From Mycobacterium sp. (GTDB lineage Bacteria > Actinomycetota > Actinomycetes > Mycobacteriales > Mycobacteriaceae), in contig JAGQTV010000061.1 of the NCBI GenBank assembly GCA_020438845.1, positions 1-64,000 on the forward strand: a stretch of DNA of 64,000 nucleotides, in the 5' to 3' direction. The notes beneath the pieces are model-generated. The model was not told the origin of the DNA and did no database searches. It saw only the letters and a program-made list of their open reading frames with translations. The translations under genes were made by a program, and so were the position numbers. This document shows, piece by piece, positions 1 through 8,498 of the stretch. The stretch's first letter is position 1. The number at the start of each line of letters is the position of its first letter.

Positions 1-62
1 GCCATATTCGGCGGCAACAAAAACTCCTGATCACGCACCACCGAGCGATACGAACGAGCCAT
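1..62 (-). mobile_element. IS1182-family transposase, first 20 codons (cut by window edge)
   Basis: A minus-strand ATG at 62 opens a frame reading MARSYRSVVRDQEFLLPPNM before the window ends. The pattern YR-x-V-x-RDQ-x-FLLPP matches the start of IS1182-family transposases as I know them. It lies 92 bp from the purB stop codon, so an insertion sequence probably sits beside purB. The terminal inverted repeat should lie in 63-153, but I cannot identify it without the other end of the element. The call rests on 20 residues only. Confidence 0.55.
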
Positions 63-153
63 ACCCCATGGTTCCGCGATCACCGCCGAACACCAAACAC
101 CCCACTCGGCATTTCGCAACAGCCACTGACCGACAAAATGCGCGCCGAATTCG

Positions 154-1572
154 CTAGAGAATCGCCACGGGGGTGTAACCCGCGGCCTCGGGGTAGGCGG
201 CGACGAGTGCATCGACCGCCGTCACCACCCGATCCACTTGCGAACCAGCCGCACCGGTGAAGGACTGCCGGTCGGCCAGTGCGGCATCCAGTGCCGCCCG
301 GTCCAGCGGCAACCGGGGATCGGCAGCCAGTCGGTCCAGCAGATCCGGTTCGACACCGCGCTCGCGCATCGCCAACGCAACGGCTACGGCGTGTTCCTTG
401 ATCACCTCATGAGCGGTCTCGCGCCCCATCCCGGCGCGCACCGCCGCGATGAGCACTTTGGTGGTGGCCAGGAACGGCAGATAGCGATCAAGTTCACGCT
501 GAATGACCGCGGGGTAGGCACCGAACTCCTCAAGCACGGTCAGGAACGTCTCGATCATGCCGTCGATGGCGAAGAAGGCATCAGGCAGCGCCACCCGACG
601 CACTACCGAGCAGAACACGTCACCTTCGTTCCATTGCGCCCCGGCCAGTTCTGCGGTCATTGAGCCATAGCCGCGCAAGACCACTTGCAGGCCGTTGACC
701 CGCTCGCAGCTGCGGGAGTTCATCTTGTGCGGCATCGCTGACGACCCGACCTGCCCGGCGGCGAACCCCTCGGTGACCAGTTCGTGGCCCGCCATCAGCC
801 GGACGGTGTGCGCCAGCGAGGACGGCCCGGCACCCAGTTGCACCAGAGCCGACACCACGTCATGGTCCAGCGACCGGGGATATACCTGTCCGACGCTGTC
901 CAGCACGGCGCTGAACCCGAGGAATTCAGCGACCCGACGTTCCAGCTCCGCGAGCCGCTCGGCGTCGCTGTCGAACAGATCGAGCATGTCCTGCGCGGTG
1001 CCCATCGGCCCCTTGATGCCGCGCAGCGGGTAGCGGTCCAAAAGTTCCCGGATCCGGGTCAGCGCGATCAGCGTCTCCTGAGCCGCGGAAGCGAACCGCT
1101 TGCCCAGAGTGGTGGCCTGCGCGGCGACGTTGTGGCTGCGGCCGGCCATCACCAGGTCTCGGTAGTTCACCGCCCGATCCGCCAGCCGCGCCGCGACAGC
1201 CACCCCATGGGCGTGCACCAACTCCAGCGACTGCCTGATCTGCAGTTGCTCTACATTCTCGGTGAGGTCGCGGCTGGTCATGCCCTTGTGCACGTGCTCG
1301 TGGCCGGCCAGGGCGTTGAACTCCTCGATACGGGCCTTGACGTCGTGGCGCAACACCCGCTCGCGGGCGGCGATGGCGTCGAGGTCCACCTGTTCGAGCA
1401 CCCGCTCGTAGTCGGCGATGGCCTTCTCGGGGACTTCGACACCGAGTTCGCGCTGCGCCCGCAGCACCGCCAGCCACAGGCGGCGCTCGGCGATGATCTT
1501 TGCCCGCGGGGACCAGATGGCGACCATCTCCGCACTGGCATATCGGGTGGCCAGGACATCAGGAATGGTCAC
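154..1572 (-). CDS. purB: Adenylosuccinate lyase PurB
   Basis: Catalyses two fumarate-releasing steps of purine synthesis (SAICAR to AICAR, adenylosuccinate to AMP) in the cytoplasm. The protein has 472 residues, normal for the family. It carries the fumarase/aspartase superfamily signature SSAMPHKMN at residues 277-285, TSRDL near 99-103, and SHNVAAQ near 146-152 with the conserved histidine. It is divergent from the DUF429 gene, with only 25 bp between the starts. It corresponds to Rv0777. Its downstream neighbour in this window is the transposase start at the left edge. Confidence 0.95.
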   Translation of the reverse strand: MTIPDVLATRYASAEMVAIWSPRAKIIAERRLWLAVLRAQRELGVEVPEKAIADYERVLEQVDLDAIAARERVLRHDVKARIEEFNALAGHEHVHKGMTSRDLTENVEQLQIRQSLELVHAHGVAVAARLADRAVNYRDLVMAGRSHNVAAQATTLGKRFASAAQETLIALTRIRELLDRYPLRGIKGPMGTAQDMLDLFDSDAERLAELERRVAEFLGFSAVLDSVGQVYPRSLDHDVVSALVQLGAGPSSLAHTVRLMAGHELVTEGFAAGQVGSSAMPHKMNSRSCERVNGLQVVLRGYGSMTAELAGAQWNEGDVFCSVVRRVALPDAFFAIDGMIETFLTVLEEFGAYPAVIQRELDRYLPFLATTKVLIAAVRAGMGRETAHEVIKEHAVAVALAMRERGVEPDLLDRLAADPRLPLDRAALDAALADRQSFTGAAGSQVDRVVTAVDALVAAYPEAAGYTPVAIL

Positions 1573-1584
1573 GACCGCACAGTT

Positions 1585-1590
1585 TACGGT
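1585..1590 (+). promoter_or_regulatory. -10 box of a leaderless start for the DUF429 gene
   Basis: TACGGT fits the actinobacterial TANNNT -10 box and ends 7 nt before the ATG at 1598. No ribosome-binding site is present, so transcription and translation probably start together. Confidence 0.5.
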
Positions 1591-1597
1591 TTGGCAG

Positions 1598-2314
1598 ATG
1601 TACTACGTCGGGGTCGACCTTGCCTGGGGCGAGCGCAGTCCCACCGGGTTGGCCGTTCTGGACTGCACCGGCCACCTCAAACATGTGGGGGTGGCGGTCA
1701 GCGACTCCGAAATCGTGGCCCAACTGCAGCCCTACCTGCACGAGGACTGTGTGGTGGCCGTCGACGCTCCGCTGGTCGTCACCAATCCCACCGGGAACCG
1801 CCACTGCGAGGCCGCACTGAACCGGGACTTCCGCCGATTCGACGCCGGCACGCATCCTGCCAACACCGGGCTGGCCTGGTTCGCCGATGGTGGCCGCGGA
1901 GCGCGACTGAGCGCGTTGCTGAATGCGGACAAGACGATAGAGGTCTATCCGCACGCCGCCAGTGTGGCGCTCTTCGGCTTGGACAAGACCCTGAAGTACA
2001 AACAGAAGCCCGGCCGGGGCTTCGACCAATTACAGGCGGAGTTGTTGCGGTTGATGGACTTTCTGGAGTCGCTCCGATCTGCCGAACCCAACCTTGACCT
2101 GGAGACCGACCAATGGGCAGCGCTCAAGGCCACGGTTTTCTCCGCTACCCGCAAGGCCCAGCTTCGCCGAGCCGAGGACCCAGTCGACGCGGTGCTCTGC
2201 GCCTACATCGCCCGGTACGCAACCGAACGACCGGACGACGTGACCGTCTACGGCGATGAGGCGACGGGGTGCATCGTCACACCCACGTATCGGCCGTCGA
2301 CGTCATCGCGCTGA
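1598..2314 (+). CDS. DUF429 family protein (predicted RNase H-fold nuclease)
   Basis: The protein has 238 residues and opens MYYVGVDLAWGE. The early GVDLAW aspartate motif and a later VDAP motif are typical of DUF429, which is predicted to adopt an RNase H/actin-like fold. Its substrate is unknown. I chose the ATG at 1598 because the longer in-frame extension would overlap purB and because a TANNNT box lies 7 nt upstream. The 3' end overlaps the convergent SDR gene by 38 bp. It probably corresponds to Rv0776c. Function is not established. Confidence 0.75.
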   Translation: MYYVGVDLAWGERSPTGLAVLDCTGHLKHVGVAVSDSEIVAQLQPYLHEDCVVAVDAPLVVTNPTGNRHCEAALNRDFRRFDAGTHPANTGLAWFADGGRGARLSALLNADKTIEVYPHAASVALFGLDKTLKYKQKPGRGFDQLQAELLRLMDFLESLRSAEPNLDLETDQWAALKATVFSATRKAQLRRAEDPVDAVLCAYIARYATERPDDVTVYGDEATGCIVTPTYRPSTSSR

Positions 2315-3275
2315 GTTGATGCAGAAACCGCCGTATCGTGGCCTGGTTCTCCTGACGCTGCCAGCCGAAGGTCGTCGGCCGCTGGGCCCGGTCGTGCCAG
2401 AAGTGGCCGGGTTTCGACGCGGGCCGGGTGGCCACCAACCAGACGGCGGTATCGGCGCCGTCGTCGAGGTCGCGCAACAACGGTCTGGTGATGATCCGGA
2501 ATCGCGGCAGATACTCGGCCACCCCCGGGGTGTTCACCCATCCCGGGTGCATGCTTTCCACCCGCACCCCGGTGCCGGCCAGTCTGCGGGCCCACGCGTC
2601 GGCGAGCACCACCTGCATCCGTTTGGTGCGGGCATACGCCTTAACGCCGTTGTACCCGTTGCGATACTCCAAATCGTCGACCACCAACGGGGTGCTGTAC
2701 ATGCCGCCGGAGGAGACGAACACCACCGATGACCCGCGCGCCGCGCGCAACAGCGGCAGCAGCCGTTCGGTCATCAGGTGGGGTCCCAGAACGTGGGTGG
2801 CCAACTGCAGTTCGTGCCCTTGGGGCGTCACCCGGCGCTCTTTGGGCATCAATCCGGCGTTGTGCACCAGACCGTCCAGCGCGGGTACCCGATCGGCAAA
2901 GTCAGCTGTCCAGTTCGCCACTGCCTCCAGGTCGGAGACATCGCAGACCTCACCGATCACTTGGCTGCCGGGCACCTCGGCGGAGATTTCCGCCACAGTC
3001 CGGCGCACCTTCTCGGGATTACGCCCCAGCACGTGCACCGTCGCCCCGAGCCCGGCGAACGCCCGCGCCATCGCTCGGCCGATCCCTGCGGTCGCCCCGG
3101 TCACAACAACCCGTTTGCCGAGCAACGAATCGGACTGCGGGTCGGCCGGCCACCAGCGCCGGCGCAGCCCGGAACCGATCTTGGTGTAACCCAACACCAG
3201 TGCCCGATCCATGGCACCGTCGAGCAGGCCCGTCACGGGTCTGGCGACCCCGGAAAGGGGCCCCGACAAATCCAT
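2277..3275 (-). CDS. Short-chain dehydrogenase/reductase (DHRS12-like)
   Basis: The protein has 332 residues, with a roughly 50-residue N-terminal extension before the Rossmann motif TGATAGIG. It has HNAG, SSGG and the catalytic YARTK (Tyr-x3-Lys), so it is a classical-type SDR with an intact active site. The extension and the C-terminal part resemble DHRS12-like SDRs. It lies 2 bp downstream of the TetR stop codon and is probably co-transcribed with it, which makes it a candidate target. The substrate is unknown. The C-terminus overlaps the DUF429 gene tail to tail. Confidence 0.8.
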   Translation of the reverse strand: MDLSGPLSGVARPVTGLLDGAMDRALVLGYTKIGSGLRRRWWPADPQSDSLLGKRVVVTGATAGIGRAMARAFAGLGATVHVLGRNPEKVRRTVAEISAEVPGSQVIGEVCDVSDLEAVANWTADFADRVPALDGLVHNAGLMPKERRVTPQGHELQLATHVLGPHLMTERLLPLLRAARGSSVVFVSSGGMYSTPLVVDDLEYRNGYNGVKAYARTKRMQVVLADAWARRLAGTGVRVESMHPGWVNTPGVAEYLPRFRIITRPLLRDLDDGADTAVWLVATRPASKPGHFWHDRAQRPTTFGWQRQENQATIRRFLHQLSAMTSTADTWV

Positions 3276-3277
3276 CG

Positions 3278-3877
3278 CTACAACCGCTCGTCGAACGGGG
3301 CCAATAAGTCGATCACGTCTACCAGGGTCGCACGAACGTGGTCGCGGTCGCCGTTGCCGACACCTGCCAGCGCTGATGCCACCGCACCGTCGACGGTGTA
3401 GAGCAGGGCCCGCATCAGCTCCACCTGGGCCCGCCGACCGGACCGGGACATGGCTTCGGCGACGGCATCGACCCGCTGGCTCAACATCCGCTGCTCAACC
3501 CCACGCAATGCAGGGTTTCGCGCACACGCGATGTAGCGCTCGTAGCGGGAAATGGTGTGCTCTCGAGTGGAATCCTCAGCGAGCAGGTCGACGAGCAGGT
3601 CGGCGGAGGCTTCCGCTCCCCGCCGGCGCCGCGGCAGTGCTTGGACTCGTTCCCGCAACTCTGCAGCCTCCACCGCACCGAGGTACTCGACGGCCTGCTC
3701 GACCAACTCCTCCAGCGAGGAGAAGTAGTAGGTGGTGGAAGCCAGCGGAAGACCGGCCCGGTCGGCGACGGCGCGGTGACGCACCGCGTCGAAACCACCC
3801 TCACACAGCAGTTCCGCGGCGGCGGTGACAAGCGCATACCGCCGTCGCTCTCCCTTCCGCGTCACCGCTGCGGTCAC
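3278..3877 (-). CDS. TetR family transcriptional regulator
   Basis: The protein has about 199 residues from the GTG at 3877 (a second GTG lies at 3865). The N-terminal helix-turn-helix runs from RRYALVTAAAELL through the AVADRAGLPLASTTYYF recognition region. The C-terminal part is a helical ligand domain. Upstream in-frame codons would run into the opposite esterase gene, so the long form is unlikely. It matches Rv0775 in size and position. It is divergent from the esterase gene with 88 bp between them and leads into the SDR gene. Confidence 0.85.
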   Translation of the reverse strand: MTAAVTRKGERRRYALVTAAAELLCEGGFDAVRHRAVADRAGLPLASTTYYFSSLEELVEQAVEYLGAVEAAELRERVQALPRRRRGAEASADLLVDLLAEDSTREHTISRYERYIACARNPALRGVEQRMLSQRVDAVAEAMSRSGRRAQVELMRALLYTVDGAVASALAGVGNGDRDHVRATLVDVIDLLAPFDERL

Positions 3878-3965
3878 CAGCGCAATGCTGCCAGTCCGTC
3901 CCGATCGCCCATCGCGCTTTTCCCGAAGAAGTGACCAGTGAGCAAAGCGTGGCAGGATTGGCCAA

Positions 3966-4778
3966 ATGCAGAGCCTGAGTCGTCGCGCGGTGTTGCGGTT
4001 GGGAGCCGGTGCCGCGGCGCTCGGAGCCGTCAGCCGAGCCTTTCCGGCGGCGGCCGAACCGACAGCTGCACCGACGATGACGACCGGCACATTCATCTCG
4101 GCCGCCCGAGGCGGCATACCGACCAACTGGGCGATCGCCCGCCCCCCGGGACAGACCCAACCGCTCCGGCCGGTGATCGCCCTGCACGGCAAGGGCAGCA
4201 ACGCCACCACGGTGATGGCGGGCGGTGTCGAGCAGGGCCTGGCGCAGGCTGTCAACGCCGGCCTGCCGCCGTTCGCCGTGGTGGCCGTCGACGGCGGCGG
4301 CAGCTACTGGCATCAGCGGGCCTCCGGCGAGGACTCCGGAGCGATGGTGCTCAACGAGCTGATCCCGATGCTGTCCGAGAGGGGCCTGGACACCTCCCGG
4401 GTGGGCTTCCTGGGATGGTCGATGGGGGGCTATGGCGCGCTGCTGCTCGGTGCGCGATTGGGTCCGGCGAGGACTGCCGCGATCTGTGCGGTCAGCCCGG
4501 CCCTGTGGCTCTCGCCGGGAGCGACCGCACCCGGGGCGTTCGACGGTGCCGCCGACTTCAACGCAAACAGCGTCTTCGGTTTGCCGGCATTGGGATCGAT
4601 CCCGATTCGGATCGATTGCGGATACAGCGACCCGTTTTACGAGGCAACTAAGGCCTTCGTCGCGCAACTGCCGCATCCGCCGGCCGGCGGATTCTCTCCC
4701 GGGGGCCACGACCCCGCCTTCTGGAGCGCGCAGTTACCCGCTGAGTTGGCGTGGATGGCGCCGTTGCTTACAGCTTGA
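3966..4778 (+). CDS. Tat-exported alpha/beta-hydrolase (esterase)
   Basis: The protein has 270 residues. The N-terminus has a twin-arginine signal (SRRAVLRLG followed by an Ala-rich stretch and AAAEP), so export by Tat is likely. The nucleophile elbow is GWSMGG near residue 158, a candidate acid lies further on, and GGHD near the C-terminus supplies the histidine. It corresponds to Rv0774c, reported as an exported esterase. The last 11 bp overlap purD, which converges. Confidence 0.8.
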   Translation: MQSLSRRAVLRLGAGAAALGAVSRAFPAAAEPTAAPTMTTGTFISAARGGIPTNWAIARPPGQTQPLRPVIALHGKGSNATTVMAGGVEQGLAQAVNAGLPPFAVVAVDGGGSYWHQRASGEDSGAMVLNELIPMLSERGLDTSRVGFLGWSMGGYGALLLGARLGPARTAAICAVSPALWLSPGATAPGAFDGAADFNANSVFGLPALGSIPIRIDCGYSDPFYEATKAFVAQLPHPPAGGFSPGGHDPAFWSAQLPAELAWMAPLLTA

Positions 4779-6036
4779 TGCGACCCTCTGCGGCGGCGAG
4801 GCCAATGTCGATGCGAAAGTGCCCGCCGGGCAGCCGAATCGACGAGATCTTCTGATAGGCGTCGGCGCGGGCCGCCGTCAGATCGGCACCCTTACCGACC
4901 ACCGAGAGCACCCGGCCGCCCGATGAGACCACCGCTCCGTCGTCGCGGCGCGCGGTGCCAGCATGCAGCACCCCGTAGGCCTCCGCGCCGGTGATGACAT
5001 CTCCGGTACGCGGACTTCCCGGATAGTTCTCTACAGCCACCACGACGGTCACCGCTGAGCCTTTGCGCCAGCGCAGAGGCGGTGCTTCGGCAAGGGTTCC
5101 GGTGGCGGTGGCATACAGCAGGTGCCCCAGCGGGGATTCCAGTAGTGCCAGCACCGCCTGAGTCTCGGGATCGCCGAATCGACAATTGAATTCGATCACG
5201 GCGGGACCCTCCCGGGTGATCGCCAGACCGGCGTAGAGGAGACCTGAGAAGGGACAACCCCGTTTGACCATCTCGGCGGCGACGGGCTGAACCACATCGT
5301 CCACGATCGCCTCGGTCACCTTCTCAGGAAGCCAGGGGAGCGGGGCGTAGGCGCCCATCCCGCCGGTGTTGGGCCCGGTGTCCCAGTCACCGACGCGCTT
5401 GAAGTCCTGCGCGGGCAGCAGGGGAACCACGGTGGCACCGTCGACCAAGCAGAACAATGACACCTCGGGACCGTCCAGGAACGACTCCAGCAGAACCGGA
5501 TTACCGTCTTTCAGCACGGCGGCGGCATGCGCGCGGGCTGCCTCCCGATCGCCGGTGACCACCACGCCCTTGCCGGCCGCCAATCCGTCGTCCTTGACCA
5601 CCCAGGCCTGCTGCCCGGCGGACGGCCCAAACCGGTCCAGCGCGGAATCCAGATCGGCCTCGCTGCCGACTGTCTCGCTGGCGGCAGTCCGGACACCGGC
5701 GGCGGCCATCACATCCTTGGCGAAGGCCTTCGAACCCTCGATGCGAGCGGCCTCCTTGGACGGACCGAAGCAGGCGATACCCGCTGCCCGGATCGCGTCA
5801 GCAACCCCAGCCACCAGCGGGATTTCGGGGCCGATGACGACCAGATCAGCTTCAACGCGGGCGACCAGGTCTGTCACCGCTTCGGCGGAGGTGATATCGA
5901 CGGTGAACTGCTCGGCCACCGCGGCGGTCCCCGCGTTGCCGGGAGCGATCGCGACGTAATCGACCTGAGGATCTTTTCGCAGGGCAAGCAGCAGAGCGTG
6001 TTCGCGGGCACCGGACCCGATCACGAGGATGCGCAC
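4768..6036 (-). CDS. purD: Phosphoribosylamine-glycine ligase PurD (GARS)
   Basis: ATP-grasp enzyme joining glycine to phosphoribosylamine in purine synthesis. From the GTG at 6036 it reads [15 protein letters not shown], the canonical PurD start, giving 422 residues. An upstream in-frame GTG at 6060 adds eight non-conserved residues. The ATP-grasp region with [12 protein letters not shown] is intact. It corresponds to Rv0772. Confidence 0.95.
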   Translation of the reverse strand: MRILVIGSGAREHALLLALRKDPQVDYVAIAPGNAGTAAVAEQFTVDITSAEAVTDLVARVEADLVVIGPEIPLVAGVADAIRAAGIACFGPSKEAARIEGSKAFAKDVMAAAGVRTAASETVGSEADLDSALDRFGPSAGQQAWVVKDDGLAAGKGVVVTGDREAARAHAAAVLKDGNPVLLESFLDGPEVSLFCLVDGATVVPLLPAQDFKRVGDWDTGPNTGGMGAYAPLPWLPEKVTEAIVDDVVQPVAAEMVKRGCPFSGLLYAGLAITREGPAVIEFNCRFGDPETQAVLALLESPLGHLLYATATGTLAEAPPLRWRKGSAVTVVVAVENYPGSPRTGDVITGAEAYGVLHAGTARRDDGAVVSSGGRVLSVVGKGADLTAARADAYQKISSIRLPGGHFRIDIGLAAAEGRIKL

Positions 6037-6074
6037 GGGCTCACACCCTACGTGCGTCACTACGATCCGAACCC

Positions 6075-6470
6075 ATGGGCTATCCGCCGCCGTATCCTCC
6101 CTATCCCCCGTACGGGCCGTACCCGCCGCCGGGGGGCCAGCCTGCGTCGCGAACCGCGGACCGCGTCATCTCGATCCTGGTTCTGGCTTTCACGGGCATG
6201 GTCCTCGTGGGCGGCGCGTTCATGGGCTTGATGATGCTGGCCTTCCTCGACCACTGCCCGCGGGCCACCTGCAGCGTCAGCGGGGCGGTGGGGTCCGTCG
6301 TGACCGCCGTCGGCGTCGCCGCCGTGGTCTCTCTGGCCGGACTTGTGGTCACCGTAGTGCGGATGGCGCGACGGCTGACGGCCTGGCCCTTCGCGGTCGG
6401 GACTTTGGGGCTCTGCGTGTTGGCACTGTTCGGCGGGGGGCTCGCCTACTTTGTGGCCGTGGGTGGATGA
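6075..6470 (+). CDS. Small proline/tyrosine-rich membrane protein
   Basis: The protein has 131 residues. The first 25 are a Pro/Tyr/Gly-rich cytosolic tail (repeats of YPP). Three hydrophobic segments follow, near residues 31-55, 68-92 and 102-128. The two Cys of the first loop (HCPRATC) could form an extracytoplasmic disulfide. A TACGAT at 6061-6066, 8 nt before the ATG, suggests a leaderless start. I do not recognise a family beyond small actinobacterial membrane proteins of this design. Confidence 0.7.
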   Translation: MGYPPPYPPYPPYGPYPPPGGQPASRTADRVISILVLAFTGMVLVGGAFMGLMMLAFLDHCPRATCSVSGAVGSVVTAVGVAAVVSLAGLVVTVVRMARRLTAWPFAVGTLGLCVLALFGGGLAYFVAVGG

Positions 6471-6475
6471 CGTTG

Positions 6476-6850
6476 TCAGGGCTTTTCGCCGGCCGCCTTG
6501 CGACGCCGGGCGGCCACCTTCTCGACAACATTGTTGAACGTCGACCCCAACGGGAAGCCCACGTAATGCGTGATGAAGATTGCTAGCTCCCGTAACTCGT
6601 CCTCGGTCATCTCCCCGTTCTGCAGGGCGGCATTGACCTGAATCTCGGCCAGTTCGGCAAGGCCGAGGGCGGTCACGACACTCAACGTCACGAGTCGCTT
6701 GTCGCGCATGGATAGGCCCGGTCGGCTCCAGATGTCGGCGAAGAGGTGGTCGACGGTCAGCGCGAAGTAATCGCCAGGCAAGTCGGGCATCTCCCAGCCA
6801 TAGACTTCGTTCATCTTGGCCAGTCCCTTGCGCCGAACGTCATCCATCAC
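6476..6850 (-). CDS. Carboxymuconolactone decarboxylase family protein
   Basis: The protein has 124 residues with the AhpD-like/CMD helical core (DKRLVTLSVV, then E-x7-A-x2-NG, then ELRELAIFITHYVGFP). The Cys pair of peroxidatic AhpD proteins is absent, so an alkylhydroperoxidase role is unlikely and a decarboxylase or lyase-like role is more plausible. It corresponds to Rv0771. It is the last gene of a tightly packed minus-strand operon: its ATG overlaps the stop of the dehydrogenase gene by 4 bp. Confidence 0.8.
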   Translation of the reverse strand: MMDDVRRKGLAKMNEVYGWEMPDLPGDYFALTVDHLFADIWSRPGLSMRDKRLVTLSVVTALGLAELAEIQVNAALQNGEMTEDELRELAIFITHYVGFPLGSTFNNVVEKVAARRRKAAGEKP

Positions 6851-7698
6851 TGCTCCTCGGGATGCGCAACGCCCAGCCCGTCTGCCAGCCTCTCCAACGC
6901 GATCCGCGCCAGCGGCAGATCAGCGCCGACTGAATCACCCAGAGCTAGTGCCAGATTCAGGTCCTTCTCCCCAAGATCACGGGTGTGGGTGAATGTGTCG
7001 TAAAGCCAGTGGCCCGGGTCGAGGTCGTGCATGTTGTCCCGAATCATGATCACGCCGGGGCCACCGGTTAGCGCGTCGGTGTGCCGGACAACCCGGCCCA
7101 GGGTCTGCAGGTCCACCCCGGAGCGTTCGGCGAGCTGCATGGCTTCGCACGCAGCCGCGAAAGCGGTGAAGGTCAGCATGTTGCGGGCCAACTTCATTCG
7201 AGTGCCCATGCCGGGTTCACCGGCGTGCACCACCAGGGACGCCCAGTGCTTGAACACCGGCTTGACTCGCTCGTAGACGTCCTCGGAGGCGCCCACCATG
7301 GTGGCCAATTCGCCTTTTCCTGCGGCTCCGGCACCGCCGCTGACCGGTGCGTCAATGACGTGGATACCGTGTGGTTCACACTGCCGGGTCAATTCGACGG
7401 CAGTGATGTCACTGATCGTCGAGTGGATCGCAATGACGGTGCCCGGCGAAGCATGCCGAGCCAACTCGCTCACGACGTCACGCACTTGGGCGTCGTCGAG
7501 GACGGTGACGCTGATGACGTCGGCAACGGCAACGTCGGCTACGCTGCCGGCCACCTCGGCGCCGGCCTCGGCGAACGACGCCACAGCCGCATCCCGCACG
7601 TCGTACACGATCAGCCCGCCTGGCCAATCCACCAACCGTTTAGCCATCGGGGCGCCCATGTTCCCCAGCCCGACGTAGCCGAGCCGTGGAGCGGTCAT
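6847..7698 (-). CDS. 3-hydroxyisobutyrate dehydrogenase-like oxidoreductase
   Basis: The protein has 283 residues. The N-terminal NAD(P)-binding motif is GYVGLGNMGAPMAKRL, followed by the beta-hydroxyacid dehydrogenase signature region (DAPVSGGAGAAGKGEL) and a conserved Lys in KLARNML. It corresponds to Rv0770. It overlaps both neighbours by 4 bp, so translation is coupled. Given the adjacent SDR and aldehyde dehydrogenase, it likely oxidises a hydroxyacid formed in the same pathway. The substrate is not known. Confidence 0.85.
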   Translation of the reverse strand: MTAPRLGYVGLGNMGAPMAKRLVDWPGGLIVYDVRDAAVASFAEAGAEVAGSVADVAVADVISVTVLDDAQVRDVVSELARHASPGTVIAIHSTISDITAVELTRQCEPHGIHVIDAPVSGGAGAAGKGELATMVGASEDVYERVKPVFKHWASLVVHAGEPGMGTRMKLARNMLTFTAFAAACEAMQLAERSGVDLQTLGRVVRHTDALTGGPGVIMIRDNMHDLDPGHWLYDTFTHTRDLGEKDLNLALALGDSVGADLPLARIALERLADGLGVAHPEEQ

Positions 7699-8444
7699 CG
7701 GATCACCTGCCCGCCGTCGACGTTGAAGATCTGCCCGGTGATCCAGTCAGCCTTGTCCGACAAGAGGAACAGGCACATGCCGACCAGATCCTCCGGCTGG
7801 CCCATGCGACTCAACGGAATTCGCTTCACCATGTCCTCGACTATCCCCTGTGGTGTCGTAGTTCTGTTGGCCTCGGTGTCGATCGGACCTGGCGCGATAG
7901 CGTTGATGCGGATGTTCTGCCAGCCGAGTTCGCGCGAAAGCTGTTGGGTGAGACTGTTGATACCGGCCTTGGCAAGCCCGTAGTAATTGGAGTAGAGCCA
8001 CGCTGCTGTCGAGGACTGGTTGACGATGGCGCCACCCCCGCCCTCCGCCATCTGCTTGGCGACTGCCCGGGTGCAGAGCAGCGCTCCATCGAGGTTCACA
8101 CTCATGAACTTCTTGTAGTAGTCCCAGTCGACGGTGAGCAGCATGTCCAGTTTCATTCCGCCGAAGATGGCGGCGTTGTTCACCAGGTAGTCGATACCGC
8201 CGAACTCGGCCATGGTCCGCTCCGCCATCCCCCTTGCCGAGTCAGGCTCAGAGACATCGACAGCCACAGCGAGCGCAGTGCCACCTTCGGCCGCAATCCC
8301 GGCAGCCACGCGATCGGCGCCGACACCGTTGATATCGGCTACCACCACTGCAGCGCCCTCACGCGCTAGGGCCTCCGCGTAAGCCTGACCGATGCCCCCG
8401 CCCGCACCGGTGACGATGGCGACCTTGTTGTCGAACTCGCCCAT
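7695..8444 (-). CDS. SDR family oxidoreductase (Rv0769-like)
   Basis: The protein has 249 residues. It has TGAGGGIGQ at the N-terminus, NNAA near residue 91, catalytic Ser in NQSSTAAW, YYGLAK as the Tyr-x3-Lys motif, and a C-terminal GQIFNVDGGQ. All classical SDR active-site residues are present. It overlaps the next gene by 4 bp, and 54 bp separate it from the aldehyde dehydrogenase gene upstream in the operon. Confidence 0.87.
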   Translation of the reverse strand: MGEFDNKVAIVTGAGGGIGQAYAEALAREGAAVVVADINGVGADRVAAGIAAEGGTALAVAVDVSEPDSARGMAERTMAEFGGIDYLVNNAAIFGGMKLDMLLTVDWDYYKKFMSVNLDGALLCTRAVAKQMAEGGGGAIVNQSSTAAWLYSNYYGLAKAGINSLTQQLSRELGWQNIRINAIAPGPIDTEANRTTTPQGIVEDMVKRIPLSRMGQPEDLVGMCLFLLSDKADWITGQIFNVDGGQVIR

Positions 8445-8498
8445 TTCTCTCCTGACTCCCTCTCCTGGCTCGCCGGCGTGAAGTGAGCGTATCGGCGC

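Noticed and set aside
784-2097. Long open frame on the plus strand across purB
   Set aside because: It is antisense to purB, has an Arg/Gln/His-rich non-family composition, and is explained by G+C-rich codon bias.
3957-3965. Palindromic ATTGGCCAA before the esterase
   Set aside because: Short and common in such sequence; no second copy that would support an operator.
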